From OCS116 cluster bacterium AG-430-B22 (lineage in GTDB: Bacteria; Pseudomonadota; Alphaproteobacteria; MED-G09): 64,000 bases of DNA. Below the pieces are notes generated by a model. The model had not been told where the DNA came from. It was given only the letters and a program-made list of their open reading frames with translations, and did not search any database. How positions within the stretch are numbered: position 1 is the stretch's first letter; every line of letters begins with the position of its first letter. Shown in pieces: positions 34,054 to 42,463 of this stretch. The position numbers were made by a program, and so were the translations under genes. The stretch covers positions 1 through 64,000 of the forward strand of contig QCOD01000003.1 in NCBI GenBank assembly GCA_003209955.1. The letters are read 5' to 3'.

Positions 34054-34485
34054 ATGAATAATGATATTCTAGAACCAGTAATTTGTATGGCGCTATTGAC
34101 TTTTGTAATGATGGTATGGATGTATGCAACAAGAATTCCAGCCTCAAAAAAACTTGAAGAAGAAGGAATTAACCTTCAGAATTTATCACATCCCTCAAAA
34201 TTAGCTGGAGTCTTTCCCAGTAATGTCGAAAGAGTGGCAGATAATTATAATCATTTATTTGAACAACCTACCATATTTTATGCAATATCTTTTATAATAT
34301 GGGCATTAAGTATGACTGATAGTTTGTATTTAACTTGTGCCTGGTTATATTTTTCTCTTCGTTTAATTCATTCCTTTTTTCAAGCTACTATTAATCTTGT
34401 TTGGATAAGATTTGGTTTATTTATGTTTAGTTGGGTTATACTGGCATTGATGATTTTTAGACTCAGCTATAATGTTTTCATATAA
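34054..34485 (+). CDS. MAPEG family membrane protein
   Basis: 143 residues with four hydrophobic helices and the MAPEG signature region ERVADNYNHLFEQPTIFYA after the first loop. MAPEG proteins in eukaryotes act in eicosanoid and glutathione metabolism; bacterial members of this type are mostly uncharacterised, with possible glutathione-transferase or peroxidase activity. AGAAAGGA precedes the ATG. First of four close plus-strand genes leading to a PQQ dehydrogenase. Confidence 0.85.
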   Translation: MNNDILEPVICMALLTFVMMVWMYATRIPASKKLEEEGINLQNLSHPSKLAGVFPSNVERVADNYNHLFEQPTIFYAISFIIWALSMTDSLYLTCAWLYFSLRLIHSFFQATINLVWIRFGLFMFSWVILALMIFRLSYNVFI

Positions 34486-34500
34486 TTTTTAGGAATAAAT

Positions 34501-35013
34501 ATGAATCAAATAGAAAAAAGAATTGAAAATATAGAGGCCATACAAGACATTAATCAGTGTCTTACGAGATATTGTCGGGCTTTAGACTGGGTCGATGAAG
34601 ACCTTTTAAAAACATGTTTTTTAGATAACGGACATATTGATTATGGTTTTTATGTTGGTGATGCAAAAGGTTTTATACCTGTAGTTTTAGAGGTAGAAAA
34701 AAATAGTCATACTTGGCACAACATTAGTAATGTAGCTATTGATTTGAAGGATAACAAAGCTGATGTTGAAAGTTATGGATTTACTGCTGGAGGTGAGGTT
34801 ACCGATAATCAAATAAAGGATATAACAATATACCTTGGTAGGTACCATGATGAATTTACTAAAACTGATGAGGGCTGGAAAATAAGTAGACGTCTCTACA
34901 TTTTAGATGCAACTTTCCCTGTAACAAGCGGTGAGGTACTGGAATCAATAAAAGGATTATCTTTGGGGGTTGATTTAAGATCCAATAGCGATAAATATAG
35001 AAAACTATATTAA
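34501..35013 (+). CDS. SnoaL-like/NTF2 family protein
   Basis: 170 residues of the SnoaL-like domain type related to dioxygenase beta subunits: N-terminal helix EAIQDINQCLTRYCRALDW, GHIDYG, HTWHNISNVAI and GRYHDEFTKTDEGWKISRR. This variant is common in ring-cleavage and terpene/steroid loci as an isomerase, dehydratase or accessory subunit. Short spacing (15 and 16 bases) to its neighbours implies co-transcription. Function cannot be assigned. Confidence 0.85.
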   Translation: MNQIEKRIENIEAIQDINQCLTRYCRALDWVDEDLLKTCFLDNGHIDYGFYVGDAKGFIPVVLEVEKNSHTWHNISNVAIDLKDNKADVESYGFTAGGEVTDNQIKDITIYLGRYHDEFTKTDEGWKISRRLYILDATFPVTSGEVLESIKGLSLGVDLRSNSDKYRKLY

Positions 35014-35029
35014 GAATTAGGAGGGCAAA

Positions 35030-35443
35030 ATGTCCACATTACTTGCGCATATAAAAATTGTTGAAGGTCATGAAGAAAAATTTGAAAATATTTCTAGAGA
35101 ACTTTATGAAAAAACTCACTCTAACGAGGATTCAGTAATTCACTATGATTATTGGAGAGGTAGAGAAAAAGGGTCTTACTATACTCTTCTAGCATATCCG
35201 ACATATTTAGATTTCTTAATAACACATCAAATAAGCGATCATCATGAGGCTGCTGCTGGTAATTATGGCGATATTATTGAGGACATTGATCTTGAGTGGG
35301 TTGATCCAGTGGAGGGAGCATCCAAATTAGGTCATACTGAAATGCAAGAAGTTCCTGATGATGCATCTGATCTTGCAAAAGAGTATGGGGAAACTCATGC
35401 TGCGATAATTCAAGATTGGTGGTTAGCCCTAAGAAAAGCTTAA
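35030..35443 (+). CDS. ABM-like (dimeric alpha-beta barrel) protein
   Basis: 137 residues. The first 75 look like an antibiotic-biosynthesis-monooxygenase domain: LLAHIKIVEGHEEKFENI, YDYWRGREKGSYYTLLAY, then FLITHQISDHHEAA. A longer acidic tail follows with WWLALRKA at the end. Such proteins can be cofactor-free monooxygenases or ligand-binding proteins. AGGAGGGCAAA gives a strong Shine-Dalgarno. Sits between the NTF2-like gene and the PQQ dehydrogenase gene. Role unknown. Confidence 0.78.
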   Translation: MSTLLAHIKIVEGHEEKFENISRELYEKTHSNEDSVIHYDYWRGREKGSYYTLLAYPTYLDFLITHQISDHHEAAAGNYGDIIEDIDLEWVDPVEGASKLGHTEMQEVPDDASDLAKEYGETHAAIIQDWWLALRKA

Positions 35444-35464
35444 TAGAAAATTTTGAGAAATATT

Positions 35465-37315
35465 ATGATATTTAGAAAAATTAATCTTCTAATTCTATGC
35501 TTAATTATTAGTATTAATTTAACTGGCGCGCCAAGCTCTGAAAATGATAGATCAATATTATTAAGTAGTTCAAATGAATCAAAATATGCAGAAATATTTA
35601 ATAATAATTGCGTGAGTTGTCATAGTGGTGGTGTTCCAAGGGCTCCTCATTTAACAACTTTTCAGGTAATGTCTGCAGATTATATTTTAAGTACATTAAA
35701 TGGTGTAATGTCTTCGCAAGCAGAGGGTCTTAGTGAAGAAGAAAAAGTAGGTATTTCTGAATACATTACTGGAGGAAAAGTTTCTGCAAGCTTACCAGAT
35801 CCAAATTTCTGTAAATCTAATAACAAACCTATAAAATTAAGCCAAAAAAATTCATATATGGAATGGGGATATGATAAAGAAAATTCAAGATATGCTAAAT
35901 CAAATTTAAATTCTGAGAATGCAAAAAATTTAAAATTAAAATGGGTATTTGCATATCCTGCAGCTACTAGAGCACGCTCACAACCTTCGGTTTCAGGTAA
36001 TACCATTTTTGTTGGTGGTCAAAATCTTTATTTATATGCGCTAGATCGTGAAACTGGCTGTGTTAAATGGAGAACAAAAGTTGATGGTGAGATAAGATCT
36101 GCTCCGGCAATAAATTTTTCTGATGAGGGTAACTTTATATTTGTAGGTGACTATGAAGGGAATCTATACAAAATTGATCCTTATAATGGAAATAAGATAT
36201 GGGTTAAATCTCTTCGTTATCACCCAAGAGTCATTCTGACAGGTTCAGTAAGGGTAGATAATGGGGTTGTTTATGTGCCACTATCATCTAGGGAGTGGGC
36301 AGATGGGGCAGATCCAGAATATCAATGCTGTTCTTTTAGAGGTGGAATTATGGCGTTAAGCGCCAATAATGGAAGTGAATTATGGACATCTTATTCCATA
36401 CCATTACCACCTAAAGCAACTGGAGAACTCAATAATATGGGAGTAGAAATTCTAGCACCTTCTGGAGTTCCTGTTTGGAATTCGCCAACATTTGATACCG
36501 CAAGAAATCTTATTTATTATGGAACAGGTGAATCTTATTCCTCACCTGCTGCCGATACAAGTGACTCTATAATAGCTATAAATAAGGTAAATGGAGATAT
36601 TGAGTGGGTATACCAAGCAGAAAGCGGTGATGCCTGGAATATGGGTTGTTTTGTTGAGGCTGATGCAAATTGTCCTGAAGAAGATGGACCAGATTGGGAT
36701 TTTGGAGCTTCAGTTGTACTTGCAAATATAAATGGTAAAGATGTTTTGTTTGCTGGAAGAAAATCAGGACATGTTTATGGCCTTGATCCTGATAACAAAG
36801 GTAAGCCACTATGGATTAAAAGAATTGGGAAAGGTGGATTTGCTGGTGGAGTCCATTGGGGAATGGCAACAGATAACAAAAGTATTTTTGCAGCTGTTGC
36901 AGATACAAATTTTATCAATAAATTTCCAGGCCCTGCAACACCTGGAATATATTCACTTGATGGGATGACAGGAAAACTTAATTGGAAGTTTACTCCAGTC
37001 GATAGATGTTCAGAAAATTCAAAACCTGCTTGTGATGTTGGTATTTCTGCAGCAATTACAACAACAAATGACCTCGTTATTGGCGGAGGTTTTGATGGCT
37101 GGGTTTATGTTTTAGATAAAAATAGTGGTGAACTTCTCTGGGAATTTAATACAAATGTTGATTTTACCGAACTTGCTGGAATAGAAGCGAGTGGTGGATC
37201 AATTGAATCTGATGGACCAGTTATAGTGGATAATAATTTACTAATTAATTCTGGTTATCAGTATGGTGGTAGATTAGCTGGAAATGTTTTGTTGAATTTT
37301 GAAATTTCAGAATAA
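35465..37315 (+). CDS. PQQ-dependent dehydrogenase with N-terminal cytochrome c domain
   Basis: 616 residues: signal peptide (residues 1-22), cytochrome c motif CVSCH near residue 50 with a downstream Met for haem, then a quinoprotein beta-propeller with repeated blades (YALDRETGCVKWRTK, YKIDPYNGNKIWVK, VYVLDKNSGELLWEF). The order cytochrome c then PQQ domain matches polyvinyl-alcohol-dehydrogenase-type enzymes, which oxidise alcohols in the periplasm. No pqq synthesis genes are in the window. ATG at 35465 is preferred to TTG at 35453, which has no Shine-Dalgarno. It ends 13 bases from a convergent gene. Confidence 0.93.
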   Translation: MIFRKINLLILCLIISINLTGAPSSENDRSILLSSSNESKYAEIFNNNCVSCHSGGVPRAPHLTTFQVMSADYILSTLNGVMSSQAEGLSEEEKVGISEYITGGKVSASLPDPNFCKSNNKPIKLSQKNSYMEWGYDKENSRYAKSNLNSENAKNLKLKWVFAYPAATRARSQPSVSGNTIFVGGQNLYLYALDRETGCVKWRTKVDGEIRSAPAINFSDEGNFIFVGDYEGNLYKIDPYNGNKIWVKSLRYHPRVILTGSVRVDNGVVYVPLSSREWADGADPEYQCCSFRGGIMALSANNGSELWTSYSIPLPPKATGELNNMGVEILAPSGVPVWNSPTFDTARNLIYYGTGESYSSPAADTSDSIIAINKVNGDIEWVYQAESGDAWNMGCFVEADANCPEEDGPDWDFGASVVLANINGKDVLFAGRKSGHVYGLDPDNKGKPLWIKRIGKGGFAGGVHWGMATDNKSIFAAVADTNFINKFPGPATPGIYSLDGMTGKLNWKFTPVDRCSENSKPACDVGISAAITTTNDLVIGGGFDGWVYVLDKNSGELLWEFNTNVDFTELAGIEASGGSIESDGPVIVDNNLLINSGYQYGGRLAGNVLLNFEISE

Positions 37316-37328
37316 GAAATATGATGAC

Positions 37329-37784
37329 CTATTTTTTTTTATAAACTAGGCATGTCCCTTCAAAAGTAAGCAAATCAATCTTGTCTTTTCTTTTTAGTCC
37401 GTGATCAAAAATTACTACACCTCTTTCATTAGATGATGTATCGCTCTTAGATAAACATTTTGACCATACATATACTTCATCTCCAGGTCTTAATGGATTC
37501 TGCCACCTCACATTTTCCCAACCGATTCCACATACGAATTTAATGTCTCCATTTGCGTCATGATCAAGTAATCTCCAGATAGCGGCAACATGAATTCCAC
37601 TCGCTATTAAACCCTTAAAACTAGATTCTTTAGATGCTTCTGGATCTGAATGAAACCATTGAGGATCATATTTTTCAGCAAAATCAATTATTTCTTTTTC
37701 TGTTATGATTATTGATTTTGATTTTCTTTCTTCACCAACTTCAATATCTTCATAATACCTCCAATTCATAGAGCTACTTATCAT
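37329..37784 (-). CDS. MaoC-like hydratase/dehydratase
   Basis: 151 residues with a single hot-dog fold. The hydratase active-site pair is in FAEKYDPQWFHSDPEAS (Asp and His), followed by GLIASGIHVAAI and NPLRPGDEVYVWSK. It would hydrate a 2-enoyl-CoA. The ATGA overlap with the upstream acyl-CoA dehydrogenase gene shows coupling, so it most likely acts on the product of the paired dehydrogenases. A similar order (paired dehydrogenases, then MaoC hydratase) is known in steroid side-chain degradation. Confidence 0.92.
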   Translation of the reverse strand: MISSSMNWRYYEDIEVGEERKSKSIIITEKEIIDFAEKYDPQWFHSDPEASKESSFKGLIASGIHVAAIWRLLDHDANGDIKFVCGIGWENVRWQNPLRPGDEVYVWSKCLSKSDTSSNERGVVIFDHGLKRKDKIDLLTFEGTCLVYKKK

Positions 37785-38827
37785 ATATCTAGATCACCTT
37801 GCGTTATTGAAGGCCAAAATTTATCCGCACCGTTAGAAATCGCTTTTTCTCCAAGAACTTTAGACCATTCACTGCCCGAACCATACTCTGCTCTCCAAGC
37901 CCATAATCTTCTTGTTGCAAAATGGAGTCCATGCTCATAAGTGAAACCAATTGCACCATGTACTTGATGTGCGATTCCAGCGCCAACTGATACAGCATCA
38001 TCAATTCTACTTTTTGCAACCGCAATAGCAAAATCTGGATTGCCTTTATCCATGGAAGAACATGCATAATCTGCTGCCACAGATGACGCAGCAACATGTG
38101 TAGATAAGACTGCAAGGTCTTGCTGTATTGCTTGGAATTTACCTATTGGTCTACCAAATTGAATTCTCTCATTTGCATATCTAACGGACTGGGTCAATAT
38201 AGACTCAAGGGCTCCTGCCATCTGATTTGATCGCATTAAAGCGCCTAACTTTTTTACTAAATTTGAATCGCAATCAACTTTAGAATTCTCAATAAATGAA
38301 ACTTTGTCTAATTCAATATGTCCTCTATTTTCTAAAGCAATATTACTATTATCCTTTAAGTTATTTTTATCAATCTCAATTAATCCAACCTTTAAATCAC
38401 TACCATCTTTATATAAAACCACACCATGAGTTGAGTAAGAAGCAAAAGGTGTTCTTGGTGAACTCCCTGATAATAGATCATTTTCAGCTACAAAGGCTCC
38501 ATTAAGTATCGTTAGAATTGAGTCTGTTGGTTGTGAAATTCCTGCCAAACTTAAAATATATGAGGCAACAATATTTTCTGCTAGAGGAATAGGCGCTTGA
38601 TATCTACCTAAAGCTTTAAAAAGAATGCCAGCATTCATCCAGTTACCGCCAACTCCATCTAATTCTTCAGGAACTAATATTAGATTGAAGCCATTAGCAA
38701 TTACTTCAGACCATAATTCGTCAGGCCATGTTCCTTTTTCAGCATCAATTATACAGTTTTTTGTAACATGATCGCTAAAAAGTTTTTCAGCTGTATCAGA
38801 CAATAATTGAGATGTCTCATCAGTCAT
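37781..38827 (-). CDS. Acyl-CoA dehydrogenase, small-subunit type
   Basis: 348 residues, shorter than the usual 380. It has LVPEELDGVGGN, ANERIQFGRPIGKFQAIQQ and QVHGAIGFTYEHGL, but no clear SEPGSGSD or IWTSGA motif in the middle domain. Its closest look-alike in the window is the partial gene at 1-1031. It overlaps the preceding full-length acyl-CoA dehydrogenase gene by one base (TAATG) and the MaoC gene by four. In heterotetrameric acyl-CoA dehydrogenases one subunit is degenerate in this way; I infer the same here. Confidence 0.92.
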   Translation of the reverse strand: MTDETSQLLSDTAEKLFSDHVTKNCIIDAEKGTWPDELWSEVIANGFNLILVPEELDGVGGNWMNAGILFKALGRYQAPIPLAENIVASYILSLAGISQPTDSILTILNGAFVAENDLLSGSSPRTPFASYSTHGVVLYKDGSDLKVGLIEIDKNNLKDNSNIALENRGHIELDKVSFIENSKVDCDSNLVKKLGALMRSNQMAGALESILTQSVRYANERIQFGRPIGKFQAIQQDLAVLSTHVAASSVAADYACSSMDKGNPDFAIAVAKSRIDDAVSVGAGIAHQVHGAIGFTYEHGLHFATRRLWAWRAEYGSGSEWSKVLGEKAISNGADKFWPSITQGDLDI

Positions 38828-39972
38828 TATCTTAAACCTAACCCCCTTGCAATAATGCCTCTTAAAATTTCTCTTGTTCCGCCTCTAAGAGAGAAAGAAG
38901 GAGAGATCTGAGTTAATATTGCGAGGTATTTTTGAAAATCATTACCTTGATTATCAGGTTCTAGATCCATTAGCCTATGAGCTATATTAGGTAAATCTTG
39001 CTCAAAAACAGCCCCGAGATCTTTAACAACTGAGGCTTCTAATGCAGGATTCTCTCCATCATTTAACATACCTGCAACAGAAACTGACATTTGTCTTAAA
39101 GTAGTTAGATGCGCCATTTGTCTTCCAATTTCTGTAACACCTTCGTAATCATTTCTTTCTGAAAACTCTTTTATTAATTCTTGTAGCAAGGCATAACTTG
39201 ATAAATACCTCTCAGGACCAGATCTTTCTAAAGCTAATTCTGCAGTAACCTGGTTCCATCCATCACCTTCCTTACCAACAAGCATTGTTTCTGGAACCTC
39301 TACATCTTCAAATACGACTTCATTAAAATGATGTCTACCTGCAAGATCAATAATAGGTCTTATTGTTACTCCTGGAAGAGATAAATCAACAATAAATTGA
39401 CTGAAACCTCCGTGTCTATCTTCTTCTTTTGATGTCCTAAAAAGAGCTATCATATACTGGCAACGCTGTGCACCAGAAGTCCACAATTTTGTTCCATTTA
39501 CAATATATTTATCGCCTTTTTTTTCTGCCTTAGTTCTCAATGCAGCAAGATCTGAGCCTGAGTCAGGTTCAGACATTCCAATACAGAAATATGTCTCCCC
39601 TTTAAGAATACCAGGCAATATTTTCTCTTGTTGTTCAGGTGTTCCATATCGAATTATAAGTGGTCCAGATTGACGGTCAGCTATCCAATGAGCACCTACA
39701 GGAGCCCCTGCAGTTAACATTTCTTCGAGCACAACATATCTTTCCATAGCTGATCTACCTGATCCACCATATTCAGTAGGCCAACTCAGACCAATCCACC
39801 CTCTTTCACCAACTTTTCTACTGAAACCTTCATCAGCTCCGTACCAAGTTTCTGCTCTAGTCTCCTTAGGTACATCTACTAATGCGGATGATAGAAATTC
39901 TCTAACTTCAAGACGCAAAGTTTCTGCTTCAACAGGAAAGTCTGTTAACCGAAAATTAAATGGAATATTCAT
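38827..39972 (-). CDS. Acyl-CoA dehydrogenase, full-length subunit
   Basis: 381 residues with FCIGMSEPDSGSDLAALRT and GTKLWTSGAQRCQ in the FAD-binding middle domain, FNEVVFEDVEVPE, ALERSGPERYLS, and RGGTREILRGIIARGLG at the C-terminus. As in the other full-length member here, the YEGT catalytic Glu is absent (Gly-Gly-Thr), so the base is elsewhere. First gene of a three-gene coupled set (dehydrogenase, small dehydrogenase, MaoC). AAGGAG precedes the ATG by about six bases. Confidence 0.94.
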   Translation of the reverse strand: MNIPFNFRLTDFPVEAETLRLEVREFLSSALVDVPKETRAETWYGADEGFSRKVGERGWIGLSWPTEYGGSGRSAMERYVVLEEMLTAGAPVGAHWIADRQSGPLIIRYGTPEQQEKILPGILKGETYFCIGMSEPDSGSDLAALRTKAEKKGDKYIVNGTKLWTSGAQRCQYMIALFRTSKEEDRHGGFSQFIVDLSLPGVTIRPIIDLAGRHHFNEVVFEDVEVPETMLVGKEGDGWNQVTAELALERSGPERYLSSYALLQELIKEFSERNDYEGVTEIGRQMAHLTTLRQMSVSVAGMLNDGENPALEASVVKDLGAVFEQDLPNIAHRLMDLEPDNQGNDFQKYLAILTQISPSFSLRGGTREILRGIIARGLGLR

Positions 39973-39991
39973 TAAATAACTCCTTATTATT

Positions 39992-40020
39992 TTGACTGCA
40001 TATAATTAGTCTTATAGAAA
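39992..40020 (+). promoter_or_regulatory. Candidate sigma-70 promoter for NTF2-like gene
   Basis: TTGACT (39992-39997), 17-base spacer, TAGAAA (40015-40020) in the 84-base divergent gap; the start would fall near 40027, 30 bases before the ATG. Confidence 0.35.
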
Positions 40021-40056
40021 TAAATTAGAAACTAAACAACAATAAAAGGTATGTAA

Positions 40057-40512
40057 ATGAACAAAGCCGCGACAAATAGACAAATAATGGAAACATATTA
40101 CAAATCTATCAATCAAGGAGATTTCGATACTGTTATTAATTTAATGAGTGAAGATGTTATTTTTCATATGATTGGAACTGGTCCATTTTCTGGAAGATGG
40201 GAAGGACGGGATAGAGTTTATGGTGAGCTGGTACCATCTGTAATGAAATCTTTCAAACCTGAAACTGTTGAATTTGCTGGTAAATGGAAAATAATGTGTG
40301 CTGATGAAAAGAGAGCGGTAGGCTTGATGACTGGAAAAGCTGAAACAACTGAAGGTACAGATTTTGAAACAACTTATTGTCAGATATTTAAAATTGAAAA
40401 TTCAAAAATAATTGAAGTATATGAGTTTTTAGATACAGAGCTAAATGCCAAAACCCATGATCCGGCTAACCTTGATTCTGAGGCTGATGATTATGGAATG
40501 ATGAAATTTTAA
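40057..40512 (+). CDS. SnoaL-like/NTF2 family protein
   Basis: 151 residues with the ketosteroid-isomerase-like layout: NRQIMETYYKSINQGDFDTVINLMSED type N-terminal helices, FSGRWEGRDRVYGELV and FETTYCQIFKIENSKIIEVYEF strands ending with a D-T near the active cleft. Could isomerise or hydrate a small hydrophobic substrate. It is divergent from the dehydrogenase/MaoC operon and ends one base from the convergent rhodanese gene. Function unknown. Confidence 0.85.
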   Translation: MNKAATNRQIMETYYKSINQGDFDTVINLMSEDVIFHMIGTGPFSGRWEGRDRVYGELVPSVMKSFKPETVEFAGKWKIMCADEKRAVGLMTGKAETTEGTDFETTYCQIFKIENSKIIEVYEFLDTELNAKTHDPANLDSEADDYGMMKF

Positions 40513-40513
40513 A

Positions 40514-40888
40514 TTATATTTCTTCAACAGGTAATTCGGCGACTAACCAATCCTTTAAACCACCTAGATTAAAAACTTTTTCAAAACCTAAATCTTTTAA
40601 AGCTTTTCCTGCTAAGGCTGCTCTACCTCCTGATGCACAATATAATATTATTGTGTTTTCTGTATCAAAACCCTCTAAACCATTCGGGTTGACTAGTTTT
40701 GTTTGAAATTCAAGTAGTCCTCTTGGAATATGATAAGAGCCTTTTACTTTACCAGAGATCTGGATTTCCTCTAATTCCCTAATATCAATAATTAATGCAC
40801 CGTCATCTTGTAAAGATTTTGCTTCATCAGGGTTAATGGATGGGACGCTATCATTAGCTTCTTTTAAAATTTCTTGAAAAGTTTTCAT
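40514..40888 (-). CDS. Rhodanese-like domain protein
   Basis: 124 residues, a single rhodanese domain. Active-site loop YCASGGRAALAG carries the Cys that would hold a persulfide; LIIDIRELEEIQISGKVKGSYHIP is the usual start of the fold. Function may be sulfur transfer or thiol chemistry. It follows the P450 gene by 13 bases on the same strand, so probably the same transcript. No signal peptide. Confidence 0.9.
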   Translation of the reverse strand: MKTFQEILKEANDSVPSINPDEAKSLQDDGALIIDIRELEEIQISGKVKGSYHIPRGLLEFQTKLVNPNGLEGFDTENTIILYCASGGRAALAGKALKDLGFEKVFNLGGLKDWLVAELPVEEI

Positions 40889-40901
40889 TATGATTGCTCC
40901 T

Positions 40902-42146
40902 TTATTGCAAAGTGTATTTTATTGGAAGAGATTTTAAACCTGAAACAAAGCTTGCTTTAACCCATTCAGGCTCACCATTTAATTGAATATTATCAATCTT
41001 TTTAAATAATTCTTCATAAAAAATTTCCATTTCAATTTTTGCAAGATACTTTCCTAAACATAAATGTGCTCCATGACCAAATGCTAAATGCCTATTTGGG
41101 CTTCTATCAACTTTAAATTTAAAAGGATCATCAAAGATTTCTTCATCTCTATTTCCTGATGGATAACATAATAAAATTGAGTCATCTTTTTTTATTTCTC
41201 TATCCTTCAAATCATAATTTTGGGTAGCTGTTCTGAAGAAACTTTTAACTGGAGTAACCCATCGTATTGTTTCTTCAACAGCACTTGTCATTAAGCTAGG
41301 GTTATTCTTTAGTTTTGATAGTTGATCTGGGTTTTCTATTAAAGCTAAAATTCCTCCTGCTGTAGAAGATGATGTTGTGTCATGACCAGCAGTGGCAATA
41401 ATTATATAATATGACATAGCCTCAAGATGACCTAATTGTTCATTATTTATTTTTGCATTTGCTATTACACTAGAAACATCGTTTGTAGGATTCTTTCTTC
41501 TATCTTCAGTTAATGAATTAAAATATTCAAAAAAATCTGTAATTGTGTTCGACTCCGAAGAAGTTTCACTTTCATCTCTAATCATATCTTCATCACGTCC
41601 GCCAAATAATTCTTGAGTTAAACGTAACATTCTTGGTTCATCTTCTTTAGGGACTCCTAAAATAGACATGATAACTCTTAAAGGGTAAAAAATAGCAACA
41701 TCTTTTGCAAAATCACATTCATTACCATGATCAACCATTTTATTTACATATTCCTTAGCAATATTTCTTATATCTTTTTTTAAAGACTCTAGATTTGGTG
41801 GGGCAAACCATTTTTGCGTTAATGATCTATATAATTGATGATCAGGATTATCCATATGAACTAATGATCTTACAAGCAAGTGGCTTCCTCCAGTGAATTC
41901 TTTAATTGCATCTTCTGTTGGAATATCCATCAAAGTAGTACGTGGGTCGTTTATAAATAATTCATTTTGTTTTTCTATCTCAATAATATCTTCATGTTTT
42001 GTGATAGCCCAAAATGGCCTAAATTGATCTGGTTCAACCCATGAAACCGGATCTTCTTTTCTCATAAAAGTAAAAATATCATGAAGCTCTTTTTCATCTG
42101 CATAAGTCTCAGGGTAGGCTATTTTTTTAAAATCTTCTTTATTCAT
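40902..42146 (-). CDS. Cytochrome P450
   Basis: 414 residues, soluble. I-helix ATAGHDTTSSSTAGG has the normal acid-Thr pair, ExxR is in EETIRWVTP, and the haem loop is FGHGAHLCLG with Cys near residue 363. The N-terminal half contains LVHMDNPDHQLYRSLTQKWF, typical of CYP families acting on sterols, terpenes or fatty acids. In contrast to the P450 at 14098-15372 the oxygen-activation residues are intact. A small ORF lies eight bases upstream and a rhodanese gene downstream. Redox partner not visible. Confidence 0.95.
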   Translation of the reverse strand: MNKEDFKKIAYPETYADEKELHDIFTFMRKEDPVSWVEPDQFRPFWAITKHEDIIEIEKQNELFINDPRTTLMDIPTEDAIKEFTGGSHLLVRSLVHMDNPDHQLYRSLTQKWFAPPNLESLKKDIRNIAKEYVNKMVDHGNECDFAKDVAIFYPLRVIMSILGVPKEDEPRMLRLTQELFGGRDEDMIRDESETSSESNTITDFFEYFNSLTEDRRKNPTNDVSSVIANAKINNEQLGHLEAMSYYIIIATAGHDTTSSSTAGGILALIENPDQLSKLKNNPSLMTSAVEETIRWVTPVKSFFRTATQNYDLKDREIKKDDSILLCYPSGNRDEEIFDDPFKFKVDRSPNRHLAFGHGAHLCLGKYLAKIEMEIFYEELFKKIDNIQLNGEPEWVKASFVSGLKSLPIKYTLQ

Positions 42147-42154
42147 TTGCTAAA

Positions 42155-42355
42155 CTATTCGATATCTTTTTTTTCTTTAATATTAACAAATCTTGGCCTT
42201 CCAAAACCACTTTTGCTAAATTTCTTACCACGCAGAATTTGTAGCTTTTTCATTGCCTCCTGCATAGATTTTGCATCAATAATATTTTGAACCATCTCAC
42301 CTTTTGAGTTTATCCAATCAATTGTATATTTATATTTTCTTATTAGCGGATTCAA
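42155..42355 (-). CDS. Small basic protein of unknown function
   Basis: 66 residues, starting with TTG five bases after GGGGG; a TTG at 42367 is the alternative. Contents: YKYTIDWINSKGEMVQN (a strand-turn-strand look), a helix SMQEAMKKLQIL, and a Lys-rich tail ending KEKKDIE. No transmembrane segment or known motif. The P450 gene begins eight bases downstream, so the two may be co-transcribed. I do not recognise a family. The even codon use and position argue for a real gene, but evidence is modest. Confidence 0.5.
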   Translation of the reverse strand: MNPLIRKYKYTIDWINSKGEMVQNIIDAKSMQEAMKKLQILRGKKFSKSGFGRPRFVNIKEKKDIE

Positions 42356-42463
42356 AATAACCCCCAATATTTAAAAACCCAAGATGAAACTATGCCAAAT
42401 AGATGTAAGCTTTGTCAAATTACTAAGTAATTTTAATTATATTGTCTTGTTTATTTTTGCCTA

